NCBI GenBank assembly: GCA_964592475.1
Contig: CAZQEZ010000022.1
Coordinates: 1 to 40,726, forward strand
DNA from: CAZQEZ01 sp964592475
GTDB lineage: Bacteria; Bacteroidota; Bacteroidia; Cytophagales; Cyclobacteriaceae
Length of the DNA stretch: 40,726 bases
Direction of reading: 5' to 3'
In this document: positions 25,219 through 34,318 of the stretch, in pieces
Position numbering within the stretch: the stretch's first letter is position 1
Layout: every line of letters starts with the position of its first letter
Notes under the pieces: model-generated
The model's input: the letters and a program-made list of their open reading frames with translations, nothing else
Told to the model about the DNA's origin: nothing
Database searches by the model: none
Position numbers and translations under genes: made by a program

Positions 25219-26451
25219 ATGATAGAATCTATCACTTCCAGTGAGGAAGCTATTAACCTTGAGTTAAAACACGGAGCACATAACTATAGTCCTTTACCTA
25301 TTGTACTATCAAGAGGCGAAGGTGTATTTGTATGGGATGTAGAAGGTAAAAAATATTACGATTTTCTTTCTGCTTACAGTGCTGTAAATCAAGGTCACTG
25401 CCATCCTGCCATTGTCAATGCAATGATTCAGCAAGCTCAAAGGCTTACCCTTACTTCCAGAGCTTTTTATAATGATATACTGGGAAAATTTGAAAAATAT
25501 ATCACCGATATTTTTGGCTATGATAAGGTTTTGCCTATGAATACCGGAGTGGAGGCATGTGAAACCGCGGTAAAATTGTGTAGGAAATGGGCCTACACCG
25601 AAAAAGGAATAGCCAAAAATAAAGCAAAAATAATATTTGTAGAAGGTAACTTTTGGGGTCGCTCATTGGCCGCTATTTCTTCAAGTACCGATCCTAGTAG
25701 TTTCGAGGGTTTTGGTCCTTATATGCCTGGCTATGAAATTATCCCGTATAATGATTTAGAGGCATTAGCAGAAAAATTAGAAGATCCTGATGTAGCTGGT
25801 TTTATGCTTGAGCCGATACAAGGCGAGGCTGGAGTAATAGTGCCGGATGAAGGATATCTTTTGCAAGCTTATGAAATGTGCAAAAAGAAAAATGTATTGT
25901 TTATTGCCGATGAAGTACAGACGGGCATAGCCCGTACAGGTAAAATGATCGCTTGCGAATATGAAAGCCTCAAGCCGGATATTCTTATTTTGGGTAAAGC
26001 TTTATCTGGTGGCGTAATGCCGGTGTCTGCGGCATTGGCGCGCGATGAAATTATGTTGAGCATAAAGCCGGGTCAGCATGGTTCTACCTTTGGAGGCAAT
26101 CCGCTGGCCGGTGTAGTAGCAATGGCTGCCCTGCAAGTGGTAAAAGATGAGAATTTGGCAGAGAATGCTGCTTATCTTGGTAATATTTTCAGGGATCGCA
26201 TGCAAAAAATCGTAGATAATACCGACTTGGTTACATTAGTAAGAGGTAAAGGTTTGCTTAATGCCATCGTGATAAATGATAGCGAGACTAGTGGTACGGC
26301 TTGGAAAATTTGTATGCGTTTAAAAGAAAATGGATTACTAGCCAAGCCAACTCATGGCAATATTATAAGATTTGCCCCACCTTTGGTCATGACTGAAGAT
26401 CAATTACAAGAATGTTGTGACATTATAGAAAATACTATTGATCAATTTTAG
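25219..26451 (+). CDS. rocD: Ornithine--oxo-acid aminotransferase (RocD)
   Basis: A 410-residue class-III PLP-dependent aminotransferase that moves the delta-amino group of ornithine to 2-oxoglutarate, giving glutamate semialdehyde. Signatures: NLELKHGAHNYSPLPIVLSR (12-31), typical of ornithine aminotransferases; DFLSAYSAVNQGHCHP (48-63); MNTGVEACETAVKLCRKW; the PLP-contact aspartate in LFIADEVQTGIARTG; and the lysine K260 in LILGKALSGG. HGSTFGGNPLAG completes the site. Length is normal. It probably consumes ornithine made by CtlX (3251). A secreted propeller-like gene follows 33 bases downstream on the same strand and may be co-transcribed. Start at ATG 25219, about 60 bases after a -7 element. 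Confidence 0.95.
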   Translation: MIESITSSEEAINLELKHGAHNYSPLPIVLSRGEGVFVWDVEGKKYYDFLSAYSAVNQGHCHPAIVNAMIQQAQRLTLTSRAFYNDILGKFEKYITDIFGYDKVLPMNTGVEACETAVKLCRKWAYTEKGIAKNKAKIIFVEGNFWGRSLAAISSSTDPSSFEGFGPYMPGYEIIPYNDLEALAEKLEDPDVAGFMLEPIQGEAGVIVPDEGYLLQAYEMCKKKNVLFIADEVQTGIARTGKMIACEYESLKPDILILGKALSGGVMPVSAALARDEIMLSIKPGQHGSTFGGNPLAGVVAMAALQVVKDENLAENAAYLGNIFRDRMQKIVDNTDLVTLVRGKGLLNAIVINDSETSGTAWKICMRLKENGLLAKPTHGNIIRFAPPLVMTEDQLQECCDIIENTIDQF

Positions 26452-26484
26452 TTATATTGGTATCAGTATTGAAAGATAAGAAAA

Positions 26485-27435
26485 ATGAGGTTAATAAGAC
26501 AAAGTTTCTTACTACTGATACCAATAATTTTATTGGTGTCAATTGCCGATGGTACTATTGGGCAATTTAATTCATTCATTCAAGAAGTTGATTCTATCTT
26601 TAGCGGACCAATAGCCAAAGGTACTATTAGCAACAAATCCCTGGATGAAATATCCGGTATGGCGGTAAGCACCTCCAACCCAAAATACATTTGGGCACAT
26701 AATGATAGTGGTGACGATCCGCGTATTTATTTAATGGATAAAAGTGGAAAGCATAAAGGTGTCTTTTATTTTAAAAATGCTTTTTTTCGTGACGTTGAAG
26801 ATATGGCCATTGGTAAAGGGCCATTAGATGATCGTGATTACTTATACCTGGCCGATATTGGTGATAATTTGGCCGTACATGATTATAATTATATTTTTAG
26901 AGTAGAAGAGCCTTATTTAACTCATGTAGAGCAGCCTGTTTTTTTAGAAATAAAGGATTACGAAAAAATTACTTATGTTTATCCTGATGGTCAGCGCGAC
27001 GCTGAAGCAATAGTGGTAGACCCGAATAGCAAAGACATTTATATTTTTAGCAAGCGAGAACCTCGAATACATCTTTACAAGTTGCCATATCCTCAATTAA
27101 CTAAAGATACTCTCACTGCAGAGCTTGTTGGAAAATTGAACATGTCAATGGTAGTAGCTGCTGATATGGCAGCCAATGGTCGTGATTTGCTGGTTAAAAC
27201 TTATAGAAATGTATTTTACTATGAAATTCCGGAAAATGCTTCTCTCGAGGCCATCCTAGAGATGAAACCAAAGAATTTGCCCTATGTTAGAGAACCCCAG
27301 GGCGAAGCCATAGCCTGGGACAAAGACGCTATTGGTTATTTTACAGCCAGCGAAGAAATGAAAATTTTTGACGCGGTACTCTATTATTATGAAAGGATAA
27401 TGCCTGCCTTGTTAGAAAAAGATATTAATGAGTGA
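26485..27435 (+). CDS. Secreted beta-propeller-like protein of unknown function
   Basis: A 316-residue protein with a signal peptide (about 1-27, ending GTIGQ). The mature part shows repeated strands such as LDEISGMAVSTSNPKYIWAH, NDSGDDPRIYLMDKSG, DVEDMAIGKG, YLYLADIGDNLAVHDYNYIF, DAEAIVVDPNSKDIYIFSKR and PQGEAIAWDKD. The acidic-then-hydrophobic repeats resemble a six-bladed propeller seen in a family of exported Bacteroidota proteins with no established role. No catalytic signature is evident, although several aspartate-rich loops could bind metal. It follows rocD by 33 bases, so it may share that transcript, but a metabolic link is not obvious. Its end overlaps the convergent OmpA gene by 11 bases. 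Confidence 0.7.
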   Translation: MRLIRQSFLLLIPIILLVSIADGTIGQFNSFIQEVDSIFSGPIAKGTISNKSLDEISGMAVSTSNPKYIWAHNDSGDDPRIYLMDKSGKHKGVFYFKNAFFRDVEDMAIGKGPLDDRDYLYLADIGDNLAVHDYNYIFRVEEPYLTHVEQPVFLEIKDYEKITYVYPDGQRDAEAIVVDPNSKDIYIFSKREPRIHLYKLPYPQLTKDTLTAELVGKLNMSMVVAADMAANGRDLLVKTYRNVFYYEIPENASLEAILEMKPKNLPYVREPQGEAIAWDKDAIGYFTASEEMKIFDAVLYYYERIMPALLEKDINE

Positions 27436-28723
27436 TGATAATATCAACCCTGCGGTTTAGATCTCTGTGCATAGCAGTGTCGCCTGAGCTGCCTTTTACT
27501 TCACCCATTGGTTCAATAGTCATATTATCAGAAGGAAGCCCTAATTTTAACAGATAATTCTTTACCTTTAATGCACGTGCTTCCGAGAGCTTCAGGTTGT
27601 AGTCCTCGGTGCCTGTATCATCTGCAAACCCCATTATTTTTAATTGAAAATTATAGTTACTGTCAATTCGTTTTGCCAGCATTTGCAAAAGTTTTTTCAT
27701 TTCAGGCTGCAAGTCTGAGGCATCTTTTTCAAAGTAAATATGTATATCACCGGTTTTTTTGATTGATAATTTTTCTACCGGCTCTTCCAAAAAATCAAGC
27801 AATTTATCGTACTTGATTTCTTTCTTTGCTATTGAAAGTTTTGTATGTGCCACATCAGGTTCTGCCAGTTCGGCCACAAATAAATCAGCTTTCTTATTAT
27901 TTCTATTGCTTGTCCAATACGCTTTTTTGTTTGTTTTTTCATAATAAAAATAAGCATCAAATGATTTGCTATTCACACCAGAAACTTTTTGCGGGATTGT
28001 CCATCCATTCCATTTATTTTTTCTGGTAGCATAGTAAATATCACTGCCTTCACTATCATTTCTGCCATTGCTGGCAAAAAACAAGGTTTTCTCATCTTCG
28101 AGGTAGAAGGGAGAAATTTCAAATCCCGCAGTATTAATCACTTCTCCTAATGAAGACGGTGGTATCCAGTTTCCCTGTGCATTTTGCCTGATCACAAATA
28201 AATCTTCTTCACCTTTTGAATATTCATTTTGTAAAGATGCTATTATCAAGTTGCCTTTTTGGTTGATGTAAGCTCCCATGTAGTTCCCTTGGGAATTGAT
28301 TTCAGGGAGATTCAATTGTACTGGTTCTTGAAATGCGGTACCGTTACGTTTTACAAAATAAAACTTATTCAGTTTTTCTCCAGCCAAGGTTAGCGCGCGC
28401 CAAATTAATAAGTTTGAATCATGTATTGCTACTACCGCTTCATTATGGGCAGTATTAATAGGATAGGGCAATGGTTTCGCTTTAAGCCATTCAGTTCCAT
28501 TCCATTGGCTCATCCAAATATCCTGATCATGCTTGTTTTCCAGGTAGCCTGTTCTTACAAAATATAGTTGATTTTTCTTGGAATCCAGGAGAGGTAAACT
28601 TTCTTCTGCTTGCTTTTCGCTCAAACTGTTTAGGGTAGTAATGCCTGAAAAATGCCAGTTGTTTTGAGCTAATAATGGCAAGCTAACATATAAAAAGAGA
28701 ACAATTATAACCGAAAATTTCAT
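27425..28723 (-). CDS. PD40-OmpA protein of the T9SS cargo operon
   Basis: A 432-residue envelope protein: signal peptide (1-19, ending LPLLAQ), PD40-like propeller repeats (about 30-275; for example EKTLFFASNGRNDSEGSDIY) and a C-terminal OmpA peptidoglycan-binding domain (about 325-432) with IYFEKDASDLQPEMKKLLQ, FADDTGTEDYNLKLSEARA and DLNRRVDI. It lacks the TPR and CRD parts of the protein at 4198. It is the last gene of a three-gene operon; its ATG overlaps the PorP/SprF stop by one base (TAATG). The arrangement suggests it anchors the PorP/SprF barrel and its cargo to peptidoglycan. Its end overlaps the convergent propeller gene by 11 bases. Confidence 0.85.
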   Translation of the reverse strand: MKFSVIIVLFLYVSLPLLAQNNWHFSGITTLNSLSEKQAEESLPLLDSKKNQLYFVRTGYLENKHDQDIWMSQWNGTEWLKAKPLPYPINTAHNEAVVAIHDSNLLIWRALTLAGEKLNKFYFVKRNGTAFQEPVQLNLPEINSQGNYMGAYINQKGNLIIASLQNEYSKGEEDLFVIRQNAQGNWIPPSSLGEVINTAGFEISPFYLEDEKTLFFASNGRNDSEGSDIYYATRKNKWNGWTIPQKVSGVNSKSFDAYFYYEKTNKKAYWTSNRNNKKADLFVAELAEPDVAHTKLSIAKKEIKYDKLLDFLEEPVEKLSIKKTGDIHIYFEKDASDLQPEMKKLLQMLAKRIDSNYNFQLKIMGFADDTGTEDYNLKLSEARALKVKNYLLKLGLPSDNMTIEPMGEVKGSSGDTAMHRDLNRRVDIIITH

Positions 28724-29742
28724 TACCAGGCAAACGGAACAAAGCCTCTTTCATTGTTTAACATAATACCTAATACTATTTCGTGGCTTCCTTGTAAATA
28801 TTCGCTAAAACCATTCAACGAAAAGTCGTAAGAGTAAGACAGACTATAAGATTTATTTATAAATACTCCACCCATAATTGAAAATGCCTGAGAATCGCGG
28901 TAGTTCAATCCCAACCAATAACTATTTTGGTATCTTAATTTTGCACTAAGGTTAATAATTGAAGGAAGCCCGGGTCGAATAATGCTTACAACACTGGGTT
29001 GAAATAAGTAATCAGCACTTAATGGCAAAATATAACCAGCCGATACCACATGATTCAATGATTCCTTTTCATTGCTAAATTCATCATTATTAAAAATTGG
29101 ATTTTGCAGTAATCGTTGCAAGCTATAGCCTAAATAAAATTTATTGGAGTAAAATAAAATACCCGTGTTAATGTCAATATTGTTGCTGGTAGCACCATCA
29201 GCCAAAAAAGCCTGGTATGTTACATCTATGTCAGGATTTTGTACGGTAATCTGGTTGGCATCAATTTTAGCGCTATTTATCCCACCCGATAAGCCCAATG
29301 CCATTGTAATATCAGGATTAAGTGGATAGTGAAATGAATAGGTAAGAAAAGCATTGGTTCTGTTAAATGGACCGAAACTATCATTTATAATGTAGCCTCC
29401 AATGCCATGTTTAATGGCTGCACTTCGCTTGAAGCTCTTATTTTTGTTGCCTTCATATAAAGAAGGATCGCTAATTCTCAATGAGTTTGATTTTAATTTG
29501 TCGTATTTAGAGCGAATTAAAAGACCGTAAGCAGATGCATAAAAAGTACGCCCTCCGGATTCTATGCCAGTCCATTGTTGTTTATAGCCGATCCTGATAT
29601 CGGTAAAGTTATCAGTACCCGTAAATGCAGGATTAATAACCGGAGCATTTTGAAAGTATTGAGTCAATTGATAACCACCTTGCCCATAGGAGTTAAGTAC
29701 AACACAACTGAATAATATACTAAGTAATAATTGCTTTATCAT
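28723..29742 (-). CDS. T9SS outer-membrane protein, PorP/SprF family
   Basis: A 339-residue outer-membrane barrel. A signal peptide (about 1-20, ending LNSYGQ) is followed by the family hallmark LTQYFQNAPVINPAFTGT (26-43), the counterpart of the QYxxNPxxxNPAxxG start of PorP/SprF proteins. Then come alternating barrel strands such as IRIGYKQQWTGIESGG and a penultimate region LSYSYDFSLNGFSEYLQGSHEIVLGI (in outline), which closes on a family-typical SHEI motif. PorP/SprF proteins work with the type IX system to hold or attach type-B cargo at the cell surface. It lies four bases after the cargo gene and overlaps the OmpA gene by one base, so all three are one operon. Confidence 0.9.
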   Translation of the reverse strand: MIKQLLLSILFSCVVLNSYGQGGYQLTQYFQNAPVINPAFTGTDNFTDIRIGYKQQWTGIESGGRTFYASAYGLLIRSKYDKLKSNSLRISDPSLYEGNKNKSFKRSAAIKHGIGGYIINDSFGPFNRTNAFLTYSFHYPLNPDITMALGLSGGINSAKIDANQITVQNPDIDVTYQAFLADGATSNNIDINTGILFYSNKFYLGYSLQRLLQNPIFNNDEFSNEKESLNHVVSAGYILPLSADYLFQPSVVSIIRPGLPSIINLSAKLRYQNSYWLGLNYRDSQAFSIMGGVFINKSYSLSYSYDFSLNGFSEYLQGSHEIVLGIMLNNERGFVPFAW

Positions 29743-29746
29743 AATA

Positions 29747-32700
29747 CTATTTGATTATTGTTACTCCACCACTTTGCTGTTCCAGTTCGTTTAACACAAT
29801 TACATAAAAATAAGGACCTGCCGGTAATTTACCTCCTGCAAAGGTGCCATCCCAAGGAACGTTATACCCGGAGGAGCTATAGATCTCTTTTCCCTCCCGG
29901 GTAAAAATCTTTACTTGGCAGTTTGGATATAACTCAATATTTTCTATTTGCCAGAGATCATTCACCCCATCGTTATTGGGTGTAAAACCACTGGGTATGG
30001 TCAATTTATCCAGCTGTATCATTTCTATGGATTGCTGCTGTAGGTTACTTACATCCTTTCCATCATCAAGTATATAATTAATGGATCGAGCTTCATAATT
30101 TGGTATTTCCGTGCCACGGTATTCGTAAGTGAGGCTTCTTAAAACCTGTAAATAATTTTCTATATTATCTTTGCCACTTACATTTAAAATTCCGGTTTCT
30201 TCATTGTAATTAGATGAAACTTTGCCAGTGGTTTCTACCGCCAATAGGTCTTGCCCCGATTGAAAAACTCGGGCTGCAAAAAATATTTGCATGCCAATGA
30301 TAGAGTCATTATCTACATCTTCAATCACCGCATTTTCAGCTAAAAATATTAATTCATCAATTAAAGGTCGGTAGGTCAGGTCTTGTGTCAAATTGCTTAA
30401 TTGTGGGATGTCATTTACCGGCAATACTTCTAAATTAACTTTGGCTTTGCTATTGGCATAGTTGGTGCCATCAAAAGCATTATATTCAAAACTCCAGCTA
30501 CCATATTGATTAGTTGAGGGCTCGTATTTAAGCTGATTTATGTTGCTGGCATCAATTACCTGTTCAGCGGTTACCGGCGATGACGAAAAAAGTAAATTAC
30601 CGGATTGCGGAAGTGTCAGTATTTTAATGCTCGAAATATCATCACCATCAGTATCTGCATAAGCAGTATTAAAAGTCTCAAGGCTAAAATTGATTGGCTG
30701 ATCTTCCCACGTGGTTATATTGATATCAGAAATAATTGGGGCGTTATTTACTTTTAATACATATTCCTGTAGTTTTTGTACCCCTGCTTCATCCGTTACC
30801 TGTAGTATTACATCATGATTGCCCGTATCATCGGCTTTCGGGGTGCCTGATAATGTAGCGGAATTGGGGCTTGTAACTTGGAAATTCAGCCAAGATGGTT
30901 TCTGGATTGTCGCAATAGTAAGGTTATCATTGATGTCATCATCTGTTACAGTAATATTGTAGATATAGCTTTGATTAATAATGGCCGATAATAAAGGGCT
31001 GGAAGTAAATCGTGGTTCATCATTTATATTACTTACTTCTATAGTAAACTCTTGAACGGCTTGAGCTCCTTCCGCGTCAGTTATAACTAGTCGCACCGGG
31101 TGAAATCCTACATCTGGATCGTCAGGAGTGCCTTTAAGGGTTCCATTGCCGGAAGAGGCAGTTAAATTAAGCCAGGAAGGTAGCTCAGGTGCCGATAAAG
31201 TTCTTGTGTCATTAACATCCGGATCTGAAGTGGCTATGTTGTATTGATATTCCACATTTTCAGTACCTACAGTTTTGGCTACACTGGTAAATTGTGGGGG
31301 ATCATTTAGATTAGAAACATTAATGGTAAATACCTGGGTATCGCTTGCGCCCACTGGATCGGAAACCGATATTGTTACCTGGTTTTCACCTATATCTTGA
31401 TTGCCAGGCGTTCCGGTTAAAATAGCAGTTTTATCGCCATTATTGTTAAGAGTAAGCCAGGTAGGTAATGATGGAGCTGTAAATGCAAGTTCGTCAGATG
31501 GGTCGGGGTCTGTTGCTGTAATGGTATAACTGTAACTGTTTCCATCAATTGCTTCAGTCACAGGACTACTGGTTATTGTAGGACTTGTGTTTACTACCAC
31601 TACTTCAATGCTAAACTGCTGCAATGTGGAGGCTCCGGCAATATCAGTGGCACGCAATCTTACCTGATGAGTTTTATTGGCCTGCGCCAGGCCTGGCGTT
31701 CCCGAAAGTTCTGCGGTGCCTTGACCGGTGGGGCTATAAGTAAGCCAAGCAGGTATTTGAAGGGCCGTTAAGGTTACTACATCTCCAATATCCTGATCAT
31801 TAGTTTTAATTGGATAAAAATAGGGCTGATCTCTTATTGCTTTTGTTGCTGGTGTGCTGATAAATTCCGGCGCATCATTGGTGTTTTGCACTGTTATCGT
31901 GAAACTTTGATCCGTTTGCAAATCGCCATCAGAAATCGTTAAGGTTACTACATGACTTCCAACGTGCTCATTGGTTGGGGTACCTGTTAATTGAGCTGAT
32001 TCGGAATTATCATTCAAACTGAGCCACTCCGGTAAAACGGTAGCACTTATAATTAAATTTTCAGCTGCTGTTTCAAGGTCAGTGTAAGTGATGTTGTAAT
32101 TATAAGTCTGATCTTCATTTATGGCTAATACAGGGGCAGATGTAAATTGCGGAGGATCATTTACCGGGGTTACTGTTATTGTAAAAGTTTTAATAATTGA
32201 CTGACTAATACCACCATTGGCTGTTCCGCCATTATCAGATACCTGTACATCAAAATTACTGTTGCCACTTTTGTTTTCTGCTGTGGCAAGACTTAAACTG
32301 CCTGTATTATCAACTTGCGGTGCTTGAGCAAATAAAGATGGATTGGTAATATTGAAAACATTAAAAGATGCTTCTTGGCCAGCTTCATTTTCAGCTCCGG
32401 GATTAAAACTGGCCCATGTATCTATATTTACCACTCCAAAATCCTCTGAAACTGGTACAGGATTAGTGGCGTTAAAATTAGGAGCATCATTTACAGGAAG
32501 AATTTCAATCGTGAAAGTTTTTTCTGCTGATTGATCTACACCACCATTTGTTGTACCACCATCATCTTGCACATAAGCGGTGAAAGTACTGCTGCCATTA
32601 GCGTCATTGGCAGTAGTAAAAGATAGGGTGCCCGAGCTGTTTACAGAGGGGCTTATAGAAAACAAATCAGGATTTTCTACATTTGAAATAATATAGGTAG

Positions 32701-33862
32701 CTGTTTGTGTATTTTCATTAGCACCCGGTGCAAAGGTAGCCCAGCCAGGATAGCTTATATTGCCTGCATCCTCCAGGACATTGGCTGGCGGATCTGCATT
32801 AAAATCCGGCGCATCATTTATACTAACTACTTCTATTGTGAAACTAAGCGTATCCGAATGGTTTTGACCTCCGTTACTAACGCCGCCATCATCTGTTACA
32901 AATATTTCCATAGTACTACTGCCAAATTCATTGGGAGTCAAAGAATAAGTAAGTGTTCCGGAAATATCTACCGTAGGCCAGTCATCAAAAATATCAGGAT
33001 TGGAGATGTTTCTTATAGTAAAATCAGGTAGCTGTTCGTCTTCATTGTCGGCACCTGGGTCAAAAGTAGCCCAATTAGATATTTCTTGCGGCCCGGCATC
33101 TTCTAATACAGGAGTAATATTGCTAATGGATAATTGAGGAGGGTCATTTACAGATAGTATTTCAATGTTAAATGTTTGAGAAGCAGAAGAATCGACACCT
33201 CCATTAGCAGTGCCACCATTATCAAATGCTGTTACTTTAAATGTTGCAGAACCAAATTGGTTATCTGCAGGGGTAAAGGTAAGATTTCCATTTAAATCCA
33301 CAGTGGGTATAGCTTGGAACAATGAAGGATTACTAATTTCATTAACCTGATAAGAAGATAATATTTGACCACTTTGTTCATTGGCAGGTCCGGGGTTGAA
33401 AGTAGCCCAATTAGGTATTTCCTGTGGTCCTGCATCTTCAAGTATTGCCGGTAATGCAGCGGCATTGAAAAAAGGAGCATCGTTTACCGGTATTAAGTTT
33501 ACTTCAAAACTGGTTACCGAAGTTTGATTATCGGTATCGGTAGCTGAAATTGTAATGGTGCTTTGGCCAAATGCATCCGGTGCATAATCCAGCAAAAGTT
33601 GACCACTAGCAATAGTAACATTGGTAAATAAAATTGCATTGGAGATATCATCCACTGCATATACCAAATCGGCATCGGTATCTATATCATCCTCAAAATA
33701 GTTATAAAGGTTTATAGAAGTGGTTTGGGCATCTTCAAGGGAATCGATATCTGGAATGCTTTGCGGAACAGTGGGTGGGTTACTATCGGCCTTTACACCA
33801 TAGCTATAACAAGCCCAAAACAAATAAATTAAAATATATCTTTTTATCATTGTTTCTTGCAT
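29747..33862 (-). CDS. T9SS type-B cargo: giant repeat adhesin with gliding-motility C-terminal domain
   Basis: A 1371-residue surface protein. Signal peptide (about 1-25; an ATG at 33850 is an alternative start giving a more usual signal). A cadherin-like unit (27-127) is followed by four units of about 110 residues (128-568), each with xVxEDAGxxxxxxWATFxPG, NISNPxLF and DDGGxxNGGVDxS. Next are five He_PIG-like units of about 95 residues (569-1040) with LPxWLxLxxxxxxAxLxGTP. Two other cadherin/Calx-like units follow (1041-1285). The end (1288-1371) is the type-B sorting signal: SGFTPNNDGVNDLWQIENIE, LYPNCQVKIFTREGKEIY, VPWDGTF, LPAGPYFYVI. Such proteins are secreted by T9SS and held at the surface. 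Acidic repeats suggest calcium binding. First gene of the operon. Confidence 0.92.
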   Translation of the reverse strand: MQETMIKRYILIYLFWACYSYGVKADSNPPTVPQSIPDIDSLEDAQTTSINLYNYFEDDIDTDADLVYAVDDISNAILFTNVTIASGQLLLDYAPDAFGQSTITISATDTDNQTSVTSFEVNLIPVNDAPFFNAAALPAILEDAGPQEIPNWATFNPGPANEQSGQILSSYQVNEISNPSLFQAIPTVDLNGNLTFTPADNQFGSATFKVTAFDNGGTANGGVDSSASQTFNIEILSVNDPPQLSISNITPVLEDAGPQEISNWATFDPGADNEDEQLPDFTIRNISNPDIFDDWPTVDISGTLTYSLTPNEFGSSTMEIFVTDDGGVSNGGQNHSDTLSFTIEVVSINDAPDFNADPPANVLEDAGNISYPGWATFAPGANENTQTATYIISNVENPDLFSISPSVNSSGTLSFTTANDANGSSTFTAYVQDDGGTTNGGVDQSAEKTFTIEILPVNDAPNFNATNPVPVSEDFGVVNIDTWASFNPGAENEAGQEASFNVFNITNPSLFAQAPQVDNTGSLSLATAENKSGNSNFDVQVSDNGGTANGGISQSIIKTFTITVTPVNDPPQFTSAPVLAINEDQTYNYNITYTDLETAAENLIISATVLPEWLSLNDNSESAQLTGTPTNEHVGSHVVTLTISDGDLQTDQSFTITVQNTNDAPEFISTPATKAIRDQPYFYPIKTNDQDIGDVVTLTALQIPAWLTYSPTGQGTAELSGTPGLAQANKTHQVRLRATDIAGASTLQQFSIEVVVVNTSPTITSSPVTEAIDGNSYSYTITATDPDPSDELAFTAPSLPTWLTLNNNGDKTAILTGTPGNQDIGENQVTISVSDPVGASDTQVFTINVSNLNDPPQFTSVAKTVGTENVEYQYNIATSDPDVNDTRTLSAPELPSWLNLTASSGNGTLKGTPDDPDVGFHPVRLVITDAEGAQAVQEFTIEVSNINDEPRFTSSPLLSAIINQSYIYNITVTDDDINDNLTIATIQKPSWLNFQVTSPNSATLSGTPKADDTGNHDVILQVTDEAGVQKLQEYVLKVNNAPIISDINITTWEDQPINFSLETFNTAYADTDGDDISSIKILTLPQSGNLLFSSSPVTAEQVIDASNINQLKYEPSTNQYGSWSFEYNAFDGTNYANSKAKVNLEVLPVNDIPQLSNLTQDLTYRPLIDELIFLAENAVIEDVDNDSIIGMQIFFAARVFQSGQDLLAVETTGKVSSNYNEETGILNVSGKDNIENYLQVLRSLTYEYRGTEIPNYEARSINYILDDGKDVSNLQQQSIEMIQLDKLTIPSGFTPNNDGVNDLWQIENIELYPNCQVKIFTREGKEIYSSSGYNVPWDGTFAGGKLPAGPYFYVIVLNELEQQSGGVTIIK

Positions 33863-34031
33863 TTAATGCTACATCGAGAATTGATTAACAATTTACTTTA
33901 ATTACTGAGGTAGTTTTTCATCACATTATGACCATTATTAGCTACCTGAAAATGCTTATAACCCTTCTTCAGGCATCTTTCCAGAGGTTGTTATAGCAAA
34001 ATAAGTACTTCTTCTCAATGTAAGTTTATAA

Positions 34032-34062
34032 CAAAAGTACCATTTTTTATTAGCTTGAGCAA
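34032..34062 (-). promoter_or_regulatory. Promoter of the T9SS cargo operon
   Basis: On the minus strand: TTG (34062-34060), 20-base spacer, TACTTTTG (34039-34032). Both parts match the Bacteroidota consensus. The start would be near 34025, giving a leader of about 160 bases, unusually long for this window. Confidence 0.55.
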
Positions 34063-34167
34063 AATGAGCGCAGGAATTATTTTATAGGATTATGAAAATA
34101 AAATATTTGAATAGTGCAATAAAAAGGGGTGGTATTTGGTAAAGTGTCTGATAATCATCGCTTTGTA

Positions 34168-34241
34168 ATGGATATTACTACCTCATTCAAATTATTGGAT
34201 TTATACATTATAATTTAATGATTTGATTCATGGATATTACT
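34168..34241. repeat. Two copies of ATGGATATTACT
   Basis: Identical 12-base sequences at 34168-34179 and 34230-34241, 62 bases apart. The first is part of GTAAT-GGAT-ATTAC (34166-34179), a small inverted repeat. Both lie within 155 bases upstream of the sensor gene. Confidence 0.45.
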
Positions 34242-34318
34242 CGTAATTTTTTCATTATTAGCTACTGATTATCTTTATATGTTTTTAATCTATAATATAG
34301 CAAGCAAATTAATATAAA

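Larger units (their letters stand above)
33933..34265. repeat. Two copies of CATTATTAGCTAC
   Basis: The same 13 bases occur at 33933-33945 and 34253-34265, one copy near each divergent gene. The copies differ immediately outside the core. Function unknown; possibly a shared regulator site. Confidence 0.45.
33863..34318. other. Divergent regulatory region between the T9SS operon and the PAS sensor
   Basis: About 455 bases. It holds a minus-strand promoter (34032-34062), a leader of about 160 bases with short complementary segments (33908-33995), and two sets of direct repeats (33933-34265 and 34168-34241). No plus-strand TAnnTTTG is visible before the sensor gene. No convincing gene is present. 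Confidence 0.55.

Noticed and set aside
29747..33862. DNA-level repeats in the adhesin gene as a CRISPR or other array
   Set aside because: The period is about 285-340 bases and in frame with protein domains; the repeats are diverged coding units, not short identical repeats with spacers.
33902..33991. Minus-strand open frame reading LERCLKKGYKHFQVANNGHN and onward
   Set aside because: About 30 codons between two stops with only a CTG or late GTG/ATG as start; protein-like in look, but there is no independent support for a gene or remnant.
33928..33996. A 22-codon plus-strand frame starting MTIISYLKMLITLLQ
   Set aside because: Too short, no promoter, and antisense to the T9SS leader; its hydrophobic look is easily met by chance.
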